Shown piece by piece: positions 46,362-57,800 of a DNA stretch of 64,000 bases (the first letter of the stretch is position 1; each line of letters begins with the position of its first letter). The stretch lies in assembly GCF_000775915.1 (NCBI RefSeq), contig NZ_BBLT01000002.1, forward strand, positions 620,001 to 684,000, read 5' to 3'. The notes below the pieces were generated by a model. It did not search any database and was not told where the DNA came from. It was given only the letters and a program-made list of their open reading frames with translations. This DNA comes from Sporocytophaga myxococcoides. Its GTDB lineage: Bacteria > Bacteroidota > Bacteroidia > Cytophagales > Cytophagaceae. Made by a program: the position numbers and the translations under genes.

Positions 46362-46781
46362 ATGGCAAAAGCAAAGGTTGTAGGAGAGACCAAAGATGCA
46401 GGATTCCAGTTTGGACTTAGGAAAACATTTCATAATTCTTTTGAAGAAGTATGGACTTTTATGTTTTCTTTAAATGGACTTAACATTTGGCTTGGTTCTC
46501 TTGCTACTGAGTTATCAGAGAAACAGACCTATAAAACGAAAGAAGGCATAGAAGGGGCGATAAGACTTATAAAAGTATATTCGCATATAAGACTTACCTG
46601 GAAGAAAAAAGGATGGAATAATGTATCGCAACTTCAGGTAAGGGTTATGAATAATGAAGGAAAAACAGTAATAAGTTTTCATCATGATCATTTATCTGAT
46701 GTCAATCAAAGAAATGAAATGAAAGACCATTGGAATAAAGTGATGGAAAAGATCTCAAAGGAGTTAGAAAAAAAATCTTAA
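46362..46781 (+). CDS. SRPBCC (AHSA1-like) family protein
   Basis: The 139-aa START-like protein has FHNSFEEVWTFMFSLNGLNIWLG near the N-terminus, typical of the ligand-pocket helix, and a final helix MKDHWNKVMEKISKELEKK. Hydrophobic-ligand binding or chaperone activation is known in the family. The role here is unknown. The next gene follows after 3 nt, so they are probably co-transcribed. Confidence 0.8.
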   Translation: MAKAKVVGETKDAGFQFGLRKTFHNSFEEVWTFMFSLNGLNIWLGSLATELSEKQTYKTKEGIEGAIRLIKVYSHIRLTWKKKGWNNVSQLQVRVMNNEGKTVISFHHDHLSDVNQRNEMKDHWNKVMEKISKELEKKS

Positions 46782-46784
46782 AAT

Positions 46785-47093
46785 ATGATTGTTGTTAAAG
46801 TTACTTATGCTGTAAAACCTGAGTTTGCAAGTAAAAACAGGGAAAACATTGCATTGTTTTTAGAGGATTTCAGTCAGTTAAACCCAGAGGAATTTCGGTA
46901 TAACGTATATGAAAGCGAAGATGGAAAGACCTTTATGCATTTATCTCACTATAGAAATGAAGAGATTCAGAAAGAACTGTTGAACGTGCCATCATTTAAA
47001 TCTTTTCAAAAGCAAAGAGACGAAAGTGGATTAGAAGTGGAGCCTAAGATAGAAGTTTTGAATATGGTGGGTGCGACACATCTGTTATTTTAA
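46785..47093 (+). CDS. ABM-type (antibiotic biosynthesis monooxygenase-like) small protein
   Basis: The 102-aa protein has the ferredoxin-like fold pattern: VVKVTYAVKPEFASK, then FRYNVYESEDGKTFMHLSHY, then a Phe/Lys-rich helix (VPSFKSFQKQRDE). Family members act as cofactor-free monooxygenases or as heme-binding and stress proteins. It lies 3 nt after the SRPBCC gene. Confidence 0.75.
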   Translation: MIVVKVTYAVKPEFASKNRENIALFLEDFSQLNPEEFRYNVYESEDGKTFMHLSHYRNEEIQKELLNVPSFKSFQKQRDESGLEVEPKIEVLNMVGATHLLF

Positions 47094-47293
47094 GCTCTAA
47101 TGGGATAGTTTATTGGAAAGATTAGATTATTAAAATGTTTTTTAAAGTTCAGTCAATCAGATTGATACCTTGTTGAAGGAGATACGCTAACCTCCTTTTG
47201 GCTTGATACAATTAAATTGTATATTTTTACATAAGCAATGCAGTTTTTGCATAATAGATTATAAGTTTTACTTTTTACTTTTAATACATCCAG

Positions 47294-49873
47294 ATGAAAC
47301 GAATCTTTTTCTTTTTGCTTTTCCTGTTTCCACTTTTGTCTAATGCTCAGATGAATACTTGGGAACGTGTTCATGGTGCTGAAATTAATCATCCTTTTAA
47401 GGACTTTATACTTCCGGATCCATATATAGATAGTCTTGGTAATAAATGGGTTCTTAATATTCAGGGTGAAAAAATTTTGTGGAAGATAAAATGAACGGAT
47501 ACGACTAAGTTTGGAAATTTTCCCGATGGGAGTTTTACTTTAGGTGGTTTTTTTAATGGTACTGCTATTCTTCACGGATATTCAGGATCACCAGAAAAAG
47601 GATACACCAACTATATGGGTTATTGTGACGGAACAACCCTGACCTTTTATTCGGAATCAGTCATGAGAGATGTGTTGACATCAGCATCCACCTTTATAGG
47701 GGTATTTCGAACTAATAACTATATATGGATATGCAAGCCGGATAGATTAATTCGTTTTGACAAAGTAAACTCATTTAAAGAATATACTCTGGCAGAACAT
47801 CTGACTGAAGGCAATATGGGACAAATTATATCAAGGGATGATTACTTGATCATTTTTATGGACAGAGTGCCATACATTTATAGAGATGCTGAAGATGTAT
47901 GGGAAAAGTTATTGCCTGATGATCCGATTACTGGATATATACTTACAACTTCCAATGCAGTATAAATGATAGGAACCCAGAATTCCTACAGATATATGTT
48001 ACATTCGGATAGTCTGGAGACATACGACTTCGGTCCCACGCCTGACCTAGGGACACTTTCATCTATAGATGAATTTAATAAGGACTTTTTTGCATATAGT
48101 TATACAAGAGGCCTTGTCGTGACATACAAAGGGGAAGTGTCAATTCATAAGTTTGCTGATTATGCAGGCGGTTATATCCTGGATTATTACAATGAGTATG
48201 ACTATTGGAGTAAAACCCTGGATAATGGTATATCTATGCTGACTGTTTCAGGAGGCGATGAAAATCGTAGTGAAGAATTGCACTTCAGTTTTTATAATGG
48301 AGAGGTGAAGTTTGAGGGCAAAACAAGTATAAATAACTCCTTCTTATACAAACAGCACAATGGAGATAAATTTTACTATTACACCACCTATGTCAAGCCT
48401 GGTGAAAGCTATGTGACAATGGTAAAAAATGAACAGGATACAACAAAGGTACGTTTGCCGGAGGAGTTCAAAGCCTCTGTAGTTCTTGCGGATTCCGGAT
48501 ATTTGTATCTGGCTGCGGATTATCCATACATCTGGCGTATGAACAGAAACCAGTATTTTATGAAAGGTATTTTGTTCTATGATACAAACCGGAATGGTAT
48601 TAAAGATCCGGGAGAGGAGGGAATTAATAAGTATGCAATGGAGATAAAACCTGCAGGTATAAAAGTGTTTGCTGATCGCAATGGCTTCTTCAGTTTTGCT
48701 GCGGAACCAGGAGAACAATACATTCTTGAAATTCCTGCGGATTCTTTATTTGATTATGTATCCAAAGAGTTCCCCTATACACTTTCAGGATCAGAGATCA
48801 ATATGATAGGTTTTACAGTTCGTAACTTTAAACCGGAAGTGAAGACAAATTTTTACCTTCCTTGGCCTCGTTGCAGCACTACAGAAGTGGCAAGGCTTAA
48901 AGTTGAAAATCCGGGAATACTATCTATTGAAAAAGTAAGGCTTACCCTTGTTGGAGATCCTCTGGCTGAAATTACATCAACAGAAGCGGTTGAAGCGAAA
49001 ACAGATACGCTAATTTTTGAGATAGAAGATTTTGAATCATTTAATGATAAAACACTATCTTATGATATCACTTTTCCTGATTTTAACAGTGTAAATGCGA
49101 TCTTAACCTTTAAGCTATTTGCTGAAATATTTTCATCAGGATCAGTGGTAAATACCTCTATTGACAGTTTAAGTACAATGGTACGATGTGCTGTTGATCC
49201 TAATGATAAAGCAGTAACTCCAATAGGACTTTGGGATGATCATTTTACTCTGTTCAATACGACGCTTGATTATTTAATTCGTTTTGAAAATACCGGAAAC
49301 GATACTGCATATACTGTTGCTATTCATGATACTCTTGATGTGAACCTGGATGCTTCAACACTTGAAGTTAAAGGATCATCTCATGATGTAATTACAGAAG
49401 TTGATAAGGAGGGAAAAGTCATTTTTCACTTCGAAAATATCATGCTTCCTGATAGTACGACTAATAAAGAAAAAGCTCAGGGATTTGTACGTTTTACTAT
49501 AAAACCTAAAAAGAATATTTCAGAGATGACAGTCGTCAGAAATAAAGCAGGAATTGTCTTTGATAAAAATCCACCAGTTATTACCAATGAAGTATTTAAT
49601 ACTTTTGTGAGCCAGTATCCGGTTGTTTCTTCTGTTGAAAGTCCTAAAGAAAGAATGCAGTTAATTTATCCTAATCCTGCAAGTACACTCATCAATATTA
49701 AAGGTGCTGAGGGAACTTATGTTGATATATATGATTTTACAGGAAAGCATGTTTCTCAATCAAAAGAACTAACTATTAATACTTCAGATTGGAAAAATGG
49801 ACTTTACATTTTCCGGATATTTGATTCTAATGGAAAAGCTATAAGTATTGAGAAGGTACTTGTTGTGAAATAA
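47294..49873 (+). pseudogene. Large type IX secreted protein gene with two in-frame stops
   Basis: One continuous reading frame of 860 codons runs from ATG 47294 to TAA 49873, interrupted only by TGA at 47492-47494 and TAA at 47963-47965. Both stops are in frame and there is no frameshift. The first segment encodes a signal peptide (ending LSNAQ) and the start of the mature protein. The middle and last parts look like a propeller-type sensor domain, a DUF11-like repeat (DYLIRFENTGNDTAYTVAI) and a type IX sorting domain (LIYPNPAST ... VLVVK). The stops most likely mean recent gene decay, or programmed read-through, or a sequencing error. Confidence 0.7.
47966..49873 (+). CDS. Longest open part of the interrupted secreted protein gene (635 aa)
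   Basis: It is open from ATG 47966, directly after the second stop, to 49873. If translated alone it would lack the signal peptide and could not be exported, so it is best treated as part of the broken gene. It contains the DUF11-like domain (about 430-545) and the Por sorting domain (about 560-635). Confidence 0.5.
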   Translation: MIGTQNSYRYMLHSDSLETYDFGPTPDLGTLSSIDEFNKDFFAYSYTRGLVVTYKGEVSIHKFADYAGGYILDYYNEYDYWSKTLDNGISMLTVSGGDENRSEELHFSFYNGEVKFEGKTSINNSFLYKQHNGDKFYYYTTYVKPGESYVTMVKNEQDTTKVRLPEEFKASVVLADSGYLYLAADYPYIWRMNRNQYFMKGILFYDTNRNGIKDPGEEGINKYAMEIKPAGIKVFADRNGFFSFAAEPGEQYILEIPADSLFDYVSKEFPYTLSGSEINMIGFTVRNFKPEVKTNFYLPWPRCSTTEVARLKVENPGILSIEKVRLTLVGDPLAEITSTEAVEAKTDTLIFEIEDFESFNDKTLSYDITFPDFNSVNAILTFKLFAEIFSSGSVVNTSIDSLSTMVRCAVDPNDKAVTPIGLWDDHFTLFNTTLDYLIRFENTGNDTAYTVAIHDTLDVNLDASTLEVKGSSHDVITEVDKEGKVIFHFENIMLPDSTTNKEKAQGFVRFTIKPKKNISEMTVVRNKAGIVFDKNPPVITNEVFNTFVSQYPVVSSVESPKERMQLIYPNPASTLINIKGAEGTYVDIYDFTGKHVSQSKELTINTSDWKNGLYIFRIFDSNGKAISIEKVLVVK

Positions 49874-49911
49874 GAAGGATTATAGGTTAAGCTCTTCAGA
49901 TAATAAAAAAA

Positions 49912-49946
49912 AACCATTTTACGATAGTGTAAAATGGTTCTTTTTT
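49912..49946. terminator. Strong hairpin terminator
   Basis: AACCATTTTAC (49912-49922) pairs with GTAAAATGGTT (49929-49939) around a 6-nt loop, followed by CTTTTTTT. An A run on the other side also fits the minus strand. It lies between the convergent genes ending at 49873 and 49995. Confidence 0.8.
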
Positions 49947-49994
49947 TATAAGTGAATTATAACTTCACCCCTCCATAACTTGTAAATATTGATT

Positions 49995-52154
49995 TTATTT
50001 CATATTGCCCGGAAGATGTATATACCCAAACTTCCATAAGATAAAGAATAAAATTCCTGCTAAAATAGATAGTATCAATACCATTGATAAGTACGGACGT
50101 TTCTTTTTAGTAAAAGGATCATTCAGATTAACCTTTGCTCCTTTAGGCAAGTTGGCAAGGCTTGTAAGCGTATTTCCAAAAGGAATATTGACATTTGCTC
50201 TCGCATTGATGGCCCAACCGTTCGCATCTAATAGAGGGGCAAGGTTTCGTTTTCTTAATTTCAGATAAGCCATAACCATAGGAGGGCCGGATATAACCAA
50301 TATAAGTCCGATAAATGCTAAAGGCATTTTCCACCATACCAGGCCCATAAATCCGGCAACAATAGAAACCGCTGCTGATCCGATTGCTCCGAGAGCTAAA
50401 CCGATCGCAGCAAAAATTCCGACAAACTTTCCAACATCAAAAGGTTGAGCAGGTGGTTTGGGAGCTGCTGTAGAAGCGATTTCCGTTGATGTATCTTCAA
50501 TGCTTTTGGTAGATTTTGTATCTATATTAGCCTCTTGCTCAGCAGCAATTTTGTTGATCTGGGTTTCTATAAATCTGTAAACCTTTTTGTATGGCGACCA
50601 GAACGCCTGAGCAATACTGATAGGATTATCAATGATTTTTATGATTGTTGCATCCCAGTCTCTGCCATATCTGTCATAGAATAAGGCATTTCTTCCAACT
50701 ACTAAATTATCTATATCACCATTAGTCAAGGCTGCAACAATTGTCATCTTTTCACTACTGATTCTGGAGACGCATTCGCAATAAAGAAGAAACATACCAC
50801 TATAGGTACTCATAGTATAGTGTTTGGGAAGATCTATAACTCTGATACAAAGATCACAGCTTCTTTGATCTATGTATAATGTTCCTGCCTGAAATATTGC
50901 TTTTGCATCGGGAGAATAAAAATCGTAGAACGTGACAAAATTCTTTAGCAGTGTATATAAATCACGGTAATAGCGAACAAGCTGGTCAACTAAAATAATG
51001 TTATTGGCTTCATGCTCCAGGGCGATATCTTCAGATATCAGAGATTTTAGTTCTTCAGGATGTTTGCTGGCCAAAATTTCGCGCACACGGCCAATTCCCA
51101 ATGGGGCAACCAAAGTTCCGACCGCTTCTGATTTCCATTGAACGTATGCTGTAAATATATCAGAGATAACATTCCAGTCAGCTTCGCTCAGTGTTTTCTG
51201 ATTCGGGAATAATTTGTTTGCTATGAACTTGTTAAAGGAGTTCATGGTAGCTTCCCAAGCAGGATTAATCCCTGTATCTAATGGTAAATCTTTTTTGGCC
51301 TCAATTTTCGCTAAAGGATAACCGGCAATCTCTTCTATACAGGTTGAAAGGTTTTTTGTGCTTATTGCTTCGACACGGGCAACCAGCAAATTCAAAACGT
51401 CAGTTGAACGAGGATCGAATGCTGATAATTTACAACGCAGAAAATAATCATCAATCTTGGATTTAATTGCGGTATAGTATTGATACGCTTCTTCTGTCTG
51501 GTCACCGAATGGAAAAATGGAGGTTGTATAAGCATCAGCTTTTTCATGCCAGCTTGCATATAGTTTACATTGTTCCAGAAAGGATGTAAGGTGCTCCAGA
51601 GAAACTCCTTGCTTTCCACCTCTGTCTGTTGAAGAACCAATACAGGATATCACTTCATTGAGAAGTTGGATAAGTTTAGGATCAGTCGTGGTGTCCTCAG
51701 TAATAATGCCATCACCATTGAATTTTGATGAAGCGAATATTTTTGTAATGTCTGAGGTTTCTTCAACAGTCAATACTTCCGAATCTTCCTTATTGATATT
51801 CTTCAGAATGACTTTAGCAGAAGATAAAAGTTTGCGTCCTGCTTCGGTTTGATCATTGATGGCTGATATAGGAAAGTTTGCTTCCTGTTTTAATAAATCA
51901 TCAGGATTTTTAATGACAGATGTAACCCAGTTGACAGCTGCTACTATTTCAGGAACACGAATCTTCCCGTCTTTATCAGTATCAATCAATTCTAATGTTT
52001 TGGGATCAATTTCAAGATCATGAACAGGACAGCTCAATGCTGTCCATAACTTTTGATCCAGCGAACCTAGGTGTATCAGGTCCTGACCAGATTCAATGTT
52101 TACCCGTTTTATGCCTCCAACGGTGGAGAAATTCCAGATATGGTTAGTATTCAC
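49995..52154 (-). CDS. EF-hand-containing membrane protein of unknown function (719 aa)
   Basis: A canonical EF-hand loop lies at residues 58-69 (DTDKDGKIRVPE) and a degenerate one near 145-160 (FNGDGII). The large middle part (about 200-560) is helical, with no recognised catalytic motif. A Ser/Thr/Ala/Pro-rich linker (about 545-570) leads to about three membrane helices near the C-terminus (about 575-715). Calcium may therefore regulate a membrane-anchored protein. Function and side of the membrane are unknown. It is a single gene with an ATG start. Confidence 0.7.
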   Translation of the reverse strand: MNTNHIWNFSTVGGIKRVNIESGQDLIHLGSLDQKLWTALSCPVHDLEIDPKTLELIDTDKDGKIRVPEIVAAVNWVTSVIKNPDDLLKQEANFPISAINDQTEAGRKLLSSAKVILKNINKEDSEVLTVEETSDITKIFASSKFNGDGIITEDTTTDPKLIQLLNEVISCIGSSTDRGGKQGVSLEHLTSFLEQCKLYASWHEKADAYTTSIFPFGDQTEEAYQYYTAIKSKIDDYFLRCKLSAFDPRSTDVLNLLVARVEAISTKNLSTCIEEIAGYPLAKIEAKKDLPLDTGINPAWEATMNSFNKFIANKLFPNQKTLSEADWNVISDIFTAYVQWKSEAVGTLVAPLGIGRVREILASKHPEELKSLISEDIALEHEANNIILVDQLVRYYRDLYTLLKNFVTFYDFYSPDAKAIFQAGTLYIDQRSCDLCIRVIDLPKHYTMSTYSGMFLLYCECVSRISSEKMTIVAALTNGDIDNLVVGRNALFYDRYGRDWDATIIKIIDNPISIAQAFWSPYKKVYRFIETQINKIAAEQEANIDTKSTKSIEDTSTEIASTAAPKPPAQPFDVGKFVGIFAAIGLALGAIGSAAVSIVAGFMGLVWWKMPLAFIGLILVISGPPMVMAYLKLRKRNLAPLLDANGWAINARANVNIPFGNTLTSLANLPKGAKVNLNDPFTKKKRPYLSMVLILSILAGILFFILWKFGYIHLPGNMK

Positions 52155-52529
52155 TATGAAAAAACGCTTATGAAAATATTATATTTTGATTTAATGAAAG
52201 TCAAAATAGTAAATTATTTACACTGTTAAAAATGTCCTTATTCTCCAATAAGGCTTCTTTATTCGTATAAAAGTAGTAAAGTGAATCATTTTCTTTAGAT
52301 TAGTCCTAATTTATTAGTCTCAAAAGAATATTTTAGTGGGATAAGATGGAAGCATGACTAAGGGCACATAACTATATAATAGACAAAATGAGAAGAAAGA
52401 ATCATCAGCAAGAATGATTGATTAGCCATATAAAAATAACAGCTTGATTATGTTTTGCTTTGCGTGACTTCTCACTATTGTGAAACTAATTGTAAATATG
52501 TGTCTATTAGATAATCAATAATAATCCCA
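52155..52529. other. Divergent intergenic region
   Basis: It lies between the starts of the EF-hand gene (minus) and the 129-aa membrane protein (plus). It should hold both promoters. No specific motif or RNA gene was assigned. Confidence 0.4.
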
Positions 52530-52919
52530 ATGAATCAATTAGCAAAAACTGGCAGGATAAGAACAATTTTAATTTCAATCAGCATTTTGATGGTTTCATT
52601 GCATACCATTTATAATTATAATTCAGTTTTTCTATATATAGAAGCTAAAAAGGCCGGACAGCAAATTGTGCGGTTTGTATTAACTATAGGAATTTTAATA
52701 ATGGTTTACAAAGGGAAAAATTGGGCAAGAATTGCATTATTAGTATTATTTTCTGTGGCGGATTTACTCGCTCTTATAAGCCTTTTTACCATTGAAAATG
52801 ATATATTACTAAAAACTCCGATCATTGTGATGATAATAGTTTATTCAACAGCCATTTATCATCTTGGATTTTCAAAAAGTTTTAAAGCTTTTGCTTTACA
52901 TCAAAAAACAAAATTTTAA
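52530..52919 (+). CDS. Small four-helix membrane protein (129 aa)
   Basis: Four hydrophobic segments (about residues 10-30, 44-60, 66-86 and 92-112) and short polar tails. A loop sequence MVYKGKNWARIALLV is often seen in small uncharacterised membrane proteins. Function unknown. Confidence 0.65.
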   Translation: MNQLAKTGRIRTILISISILMVSLHTIYNYNSVFLYIEAKKAGQQIVRFVLTIGILIMVYKGKNWARIALLVLFSVADLLALISLFTIENDILLKTPIIVMIIVYSTAIYHLGFSKSFKAFALHQKTKF

Positions 52920-53375
52920 AAGAATAAAATCACGCTGAGTATAGTGTTGAGTAAAAGGTAAATACTTTTAATAGAAGACGAAAGCGGGTAACGTGAGAAA
53001 GAAAACAAATATGGAACCGAAAAACGATCTTTTAACGGAACGTATGGATGTTAACTCTTCCGATTTTTAGAGATCGTATTAAATTTTAATTAGCGGCAAT
53101 TAAAATCCAGATGGAGGATTATATTAAATCTAATGATTACAGTGAGCCTAAATTATTAGGTGATTTTTAATAATTGTATCTTATTTACTTTTCATATTAT
53201 TACCTTGGAAAAATCTCTTCTTGTTGAATTGCAGGTGGCCAAGATAAGAGACCATTATTCTTAATCTCTGAAAAAGAGGATTGTTCTTTATTTGTAAGGT
53301 ATACCAAAAAGAAAAAGCCATTTTACTATTCAGGTAAAATGGCTTTTCTCATATAGGGGAAATCATTTTTTTAAT
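52920..53375. other. Intergenic, with terminator
   Basis: No gene is seen. The right part holds the terminator of the RND operon (53313-53347). Confidence 0.45.
53313..53347 (-). terminator. Terminator of the RND efflux operon
   Basis: 53313-53326 pairs with 53334-53347 (14 bp, 7-nt loop). On the minus strand it is followed by a T-rich run. It lies 29 bases after the last gene of the operon. Confidence 0.8.
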
Positions 53376-54818
53376 TTACCATCCACCCCCTAATGCCTGG
53401 TAAATATTTACCATTGCACTCATTTGAGCTTTTTTGGTTTCAATCAAATCAAACTTTGCATCCAGTGCATCACGTTGAGTCATCAGAACCTCCATGTAAT
53501 CAGCGCGTGCGGAGTTGAAAAGACCTGTTGAGATATCGATAGATCTCGTAAGAGCATCTACTTCTTTAACTTTCAGGTTATAGCTGTTTTTCATGTTGCT
53601 GATATTTGCTACCTGATTGGATACTTCCATATAAGCTCTTAAGACAGTACGTTCATAGTTGTATACAGCCTGAATTTGCTTTGCATTAGCCGAATTATAA
53701 TAAGCTTTGATCCCATTTCTGTTAACAAGAGGCTGAACCAGTTCGCCAGCCAGCGTATATAAAATAGACTCTGGTGATTTTATGAGATAATTCAGGTTGT
53801 ATGCATTATATCCAAAACTTCCTGTAATTCTGAAAGAAGGGTAGAAGTTAGCCTTTGCCACTTTTACATCCAGCTTGGCAGCTTCCAGATCCTGTTCTGC
53901 TTGTTTAATATCAGGCCTGTTTTGTAACAACTGGGCTGGAATACCAACATGTATTGAATCAGGAGCCAGTGCCGTGAAGTTCTGAGCATTCCTTGCTATA
54001 GGTTGAGGAAATCTTCCCACAAGAAAATTGATCCAGTTTTCTGTTTCCGTGATTCTCTGCAGAATGGCATATTGGCGGCTTTGATTCTTCAGAACTTCAG
54101 CCTCAAACTTCCGGACAGGTAATTCTGTAACTTTAGCAGCTTCTTTTTCTAATCTCACTATGTGGAGGGCATTCTGCTGAATCTCTATATTCTTCTTAAG
54201 AATCTCCAGCTGATTGTCTAATGCCAGCAGCTCATAATATGAATTGGCTATTTCAGCTATTAGTTTTGTAACCATAAAGTTCCTTCCTTCAGAAGATGCC
54301 AGATACCTGTGCATAGCAGATTTCTTGGCGTTACGAAGTTTTTTCCATATATCCACTTCCCATGAGGCTCTTGCAGCTATGATAAGGTCTGTGAGAGGCT
54401 CAGGAAAACGTTTCCCAGGTGCAATCTCTAAATTTTCATCAACTGCTCCAAGTCTTGTATATCTTCCCATTTTGTCCAGTCCTGCGCCCACACCAATGTC
54501 GATGTTGGGCAGGTATTCACCTTTTCTGGCTCTGATTTCATTTCTGGCTATATTGATCTCCTGTGCGATAATATTCAGCTCCTGGTTATTTTTAAGAGCA
54601 GTATCTATGAGGACATTCAGATATGGATCATGAAAGAAATCTTTCCAGTTAACTTTCGCTGTATTTGTTGAATCCTGCGGACTATTATACTTTGCAGGTA
54701 CTGTTTTATTTTCAGTTTTGTGTACAATAGATGGAATACATGCTGTACATAAGAGTGAAATACTTACCGTCCTGAAGTATTTTAAAATTTTACTTCTATG
54801 CATTGTGTTCGATTTCAA
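53376..54818 (-). CDS. Outer-membrane factor of the RND efflux system (TolC/NodT family)
   Basis: The 480-aa lipoprotein has a signal ending LLCTAC (lipobox). The alternative start at 54803 (MHRSK) fits better and overlaps the pump gene by only 8 nt. It has the duplicated TolC-like helical repeats, including RPDIKQAEQDLEAAKLDVKVAKANFYPS in two parts, the usual signature of the NodT branch. It forms the outer-membrane exit duct. Last gene of the adaptor-pump-duct operon. Confidence 0.92.
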   Translation of the reverse strand: MKSNTMHRSKILKYFRTVSISLLCTACIPSIVHKTENKTVPAKYNSPQDSTNTAKVNWKDFFHDPYLNVLIDTALKNNQELNIIAQEINIARNEIRARKGEYLPNIDIGVGAGLDKMGRYTRLGAVDENLEIAPGKRFPEPLTDLIIAARASWEVDIWKKLRNAKKSAMHRYLASSEGRNFMVTKLIAEIANSYYELLALDNQLEILKKNIEIQQNALHIVRLEKEAAKVTELPVRKFEAEVLKNQSRQYAILQRITETENWINFLVGRFPQPIARNAQNFTALAPDSIHVGIPAQLLQNRPDIKQAEQDLEAAKLDVKVAKANFYPSFRITGSFGYNAYNLNYLIKSPESILYTLAGELVQPLVNRNGIKAYYNSANAKQIQAVYNYERTVLRAYMEVSNQVANISNMKNSYNLKVKEVDALTRSIDISTGLFNSARADYMEVLMTQRDALDAKFDLIETKKAQMSAMVNIYQALGGGW

Positions 54819-57800
54819 CGTGTTCTATTTCTTCAGTTAATGGCGTCTCATGTTCATCTTTGATAAGCTTTCGACTACCAGCAATTGTGCCGAATATGTA
54901 GTACAAACCAGGGACAATGATTACTCCGAAAATTGTTCCGAAAAGCATACCCCCAAGAGCGGATGATCCGATGGTACGGTTACCAATAGCTCCGGCACCG
55001 TGAGCAATTACTAATGGAATCAATCCTGCTATAAAGGCAAATGATGTCATTAGGATAGGTCTGAAACGAACTTTAGCACCTTCTATAGCTGCATCAAGGA
55101 CTGTTGCGCCCTGTTGTTGTTTTTGAACCGCAAACTCAACAATCAACACGGCATTTTTTCCGAGAAGACCGACAAGCATTACTAGTCCTACCTGTGCATA
55201 AATATCATTTGCAAGACCCATTCCTTTAATCATTAAGAATGATCCGAAAACCCCAGCCGGCAGAGAGAATATAACAGCCAATGGTATGATGAAGCTTTCG
55301 TACTGCCCTACAAGAACGAAGTAAACAAAGACTAATACGATAAGGAAGATATATACAGCTTCATTTCCGCGTCTTGTTTCATCATATGAAAGTGCTGCCC
55401 AGTCTATGTCAAAGCCGTGAGGTAATGTTTTAGTAGCTACTTCTTTCACTGCTTCGATGGCTTCACCACTACTATATCCTTTTGCAGCACCACCTCTGAT
55501 ACCTGCAGTGAGGTACATATTGTATCTGTTGATTTCATTGGCTCCCTGCTTCTTTGTAATTTTCATGAACGCTGAGAAAGGAACCATTTCACCTTGGTCA
55601 TTTTTTACGTACAAATTCATAATATCAGAAGGGAGTTTCCTATATTCAGGAGATGCTTGTACGAATACCTTGAAAAACCGTTGGTATTTGATAAAACCTA
55701 GTTCATATGTACTTCCTACAAAAGTCGATAGCGTATTCATCGCGTTTCCTATAGAAACTCCCTTTTGCATCGCCAATTGATTATCGAAATCAATTTCATA
55801 TTGTGGATAGTTGGCGCTGAAGAAGGTAAATAAGCCTGTTAACTCTTTGCGTTTTTTCAGCTCACCGATGAATTCATTTGTTACTGATTCAAGCTGCTTG
55901 TAATCTCCACTGTTAGTTTTATCCAATAATTGTAAAGCAAAACCACCTGCAGCTCCGAATCCGGGTACAGCCGGTGGATCGAAAAACTCAATGGTTGCCC
56001 CAGGGATTTCCTTGGCTTTTACTTCCAATTCCTCAATAATTTCAGTTACAGAATGGTGTCGTTCTGACCAAGGTTTAAGGTTAATCAGACAAGTTCCGGC
56101 ATTGGATCCTCGACCTTCAGTAAGTACCTCATAACCTGCTATGGAGGAGACTGATTTTACACCTTCCACTGTATTAATAACCTCAACTAGTTTGTTAGAT
56201 ATGTCATTTGTTCTTTCCAGTGTTGAACCTGGAGGTGTTTGGACAATGGCATAAAGCATTCCTTGATCTTCACTTGGAATAAAACCTGAAGGTAAATTGT
56301 TGGCTATAAAATATATACCTATGGTAAATATTGCAAATAATACTCCAGTGACTAATCTTCGGTGTGCAATCAACTTTAACAGGCCAACGTATCTGTCTGT
56401 AACCTTATCAAATCCTCTATTAAAGCTATCAAGGAATCGGTTTATTAATGTCTTCTTTCTCGGTTTTCCATGATTATTTTTCAATATCATTGCGCAAAGA
56501 ACAGGGGTAACCGTAAGTGCCACTATACCTGAAAGAACTATTGAAGATGCCATTGTAATAGAAAACTGTCTATAGAACGTACCTACAGGTCCAGTCATAA
56601 AGGACACTGGAATAAACACAGATACCATCAAAAGAGTAATAGCTATAACGGCACCACTAATTTCACCTATAACCTTTTTTACAGCCAGATAAGGCGACAG
56701 ATGTTCTTCGTGTATCTTGGCATGCACGGCTTCCACCACCACAATGGCATCATCTACCACAATACCAATAGCCAATACGAGGGCAAACAATGTAACCATG
56801 TTAATGGTAAGCCCGAAAAGCTGCATACAGAAAAAGGCTCCAATCAATGATACCGGAACGGCCAAGGTAGGAATAAGAGTAGATCTCCAATCACCCAGGA
56901 ATATAAACACTACCAGGGCCACCAGGATGAAAGCATCCCTTAATGTATGAATAACGTTTTCTATGGAAGCGTCAAGGAAATTGGAAACATCATAACTGAT
57001 TTCATATTCCATTCCAGGAGGAAATGATTTTTTCAATTCTTCCAGTTTGGCCTTCACCTCATCAATTACCTGGCTTGCATTACTACCGTAAGTTTGCTTA
57101 AGTACCAATGCTGCTGAAGGATAACCATTCAGATTTGAATAGATATCATAATATTCACTTCCCAATGTAACAGTTGCTATATCTTTCAATCTAAGAAGCT
57201 CACCATTAGGATTGGCCTTAATAATGACGTTTTCATATTGTTTTGGATCATTGAATCTGTCCGAATATGCCAAAACATATTCTAGTGCTTCTGCGCGTTT
57301 CGCATCTCCTCTACCAATTCTACCCGCCTTACCTATAACACTCTGGTCATTTAGAGCTTCCATTACTTCGTCTGGAGAAATTTTATAGGCACGCATTCTG
57401 TCTGGATTCAACCAGACACGCATAGCATATTGTCTACTACCAAGTATTCTAACTTGTCCGATACCCTTTATACGTTGAATTTCTGGTACCATGTTAACCC
57501 CTGCATAGTTGAACAGGAATTTCATGTTGGCATTCTTGTCTTTACTGTAAAGGTTGACATACATTAACATACTGGGAATTACAGGAGTTATTACAACCCC
57601 TTCCCTTTGTACCAGTATAGGCAATCTGTTAGTTACCTGTTGAACACGATTAGAAACCTGCACCAAAGCCTGATTGATATCAGTTCCTGGTTCAAATACA
57701 ACCTGGATATTTGCTTCTCCCGCACTGGTTGCATCAGAAGTCATGTATCTCATTCCCCAGGCACCATTAATGGACTGTTCTAATGGGATAATAACCGATT

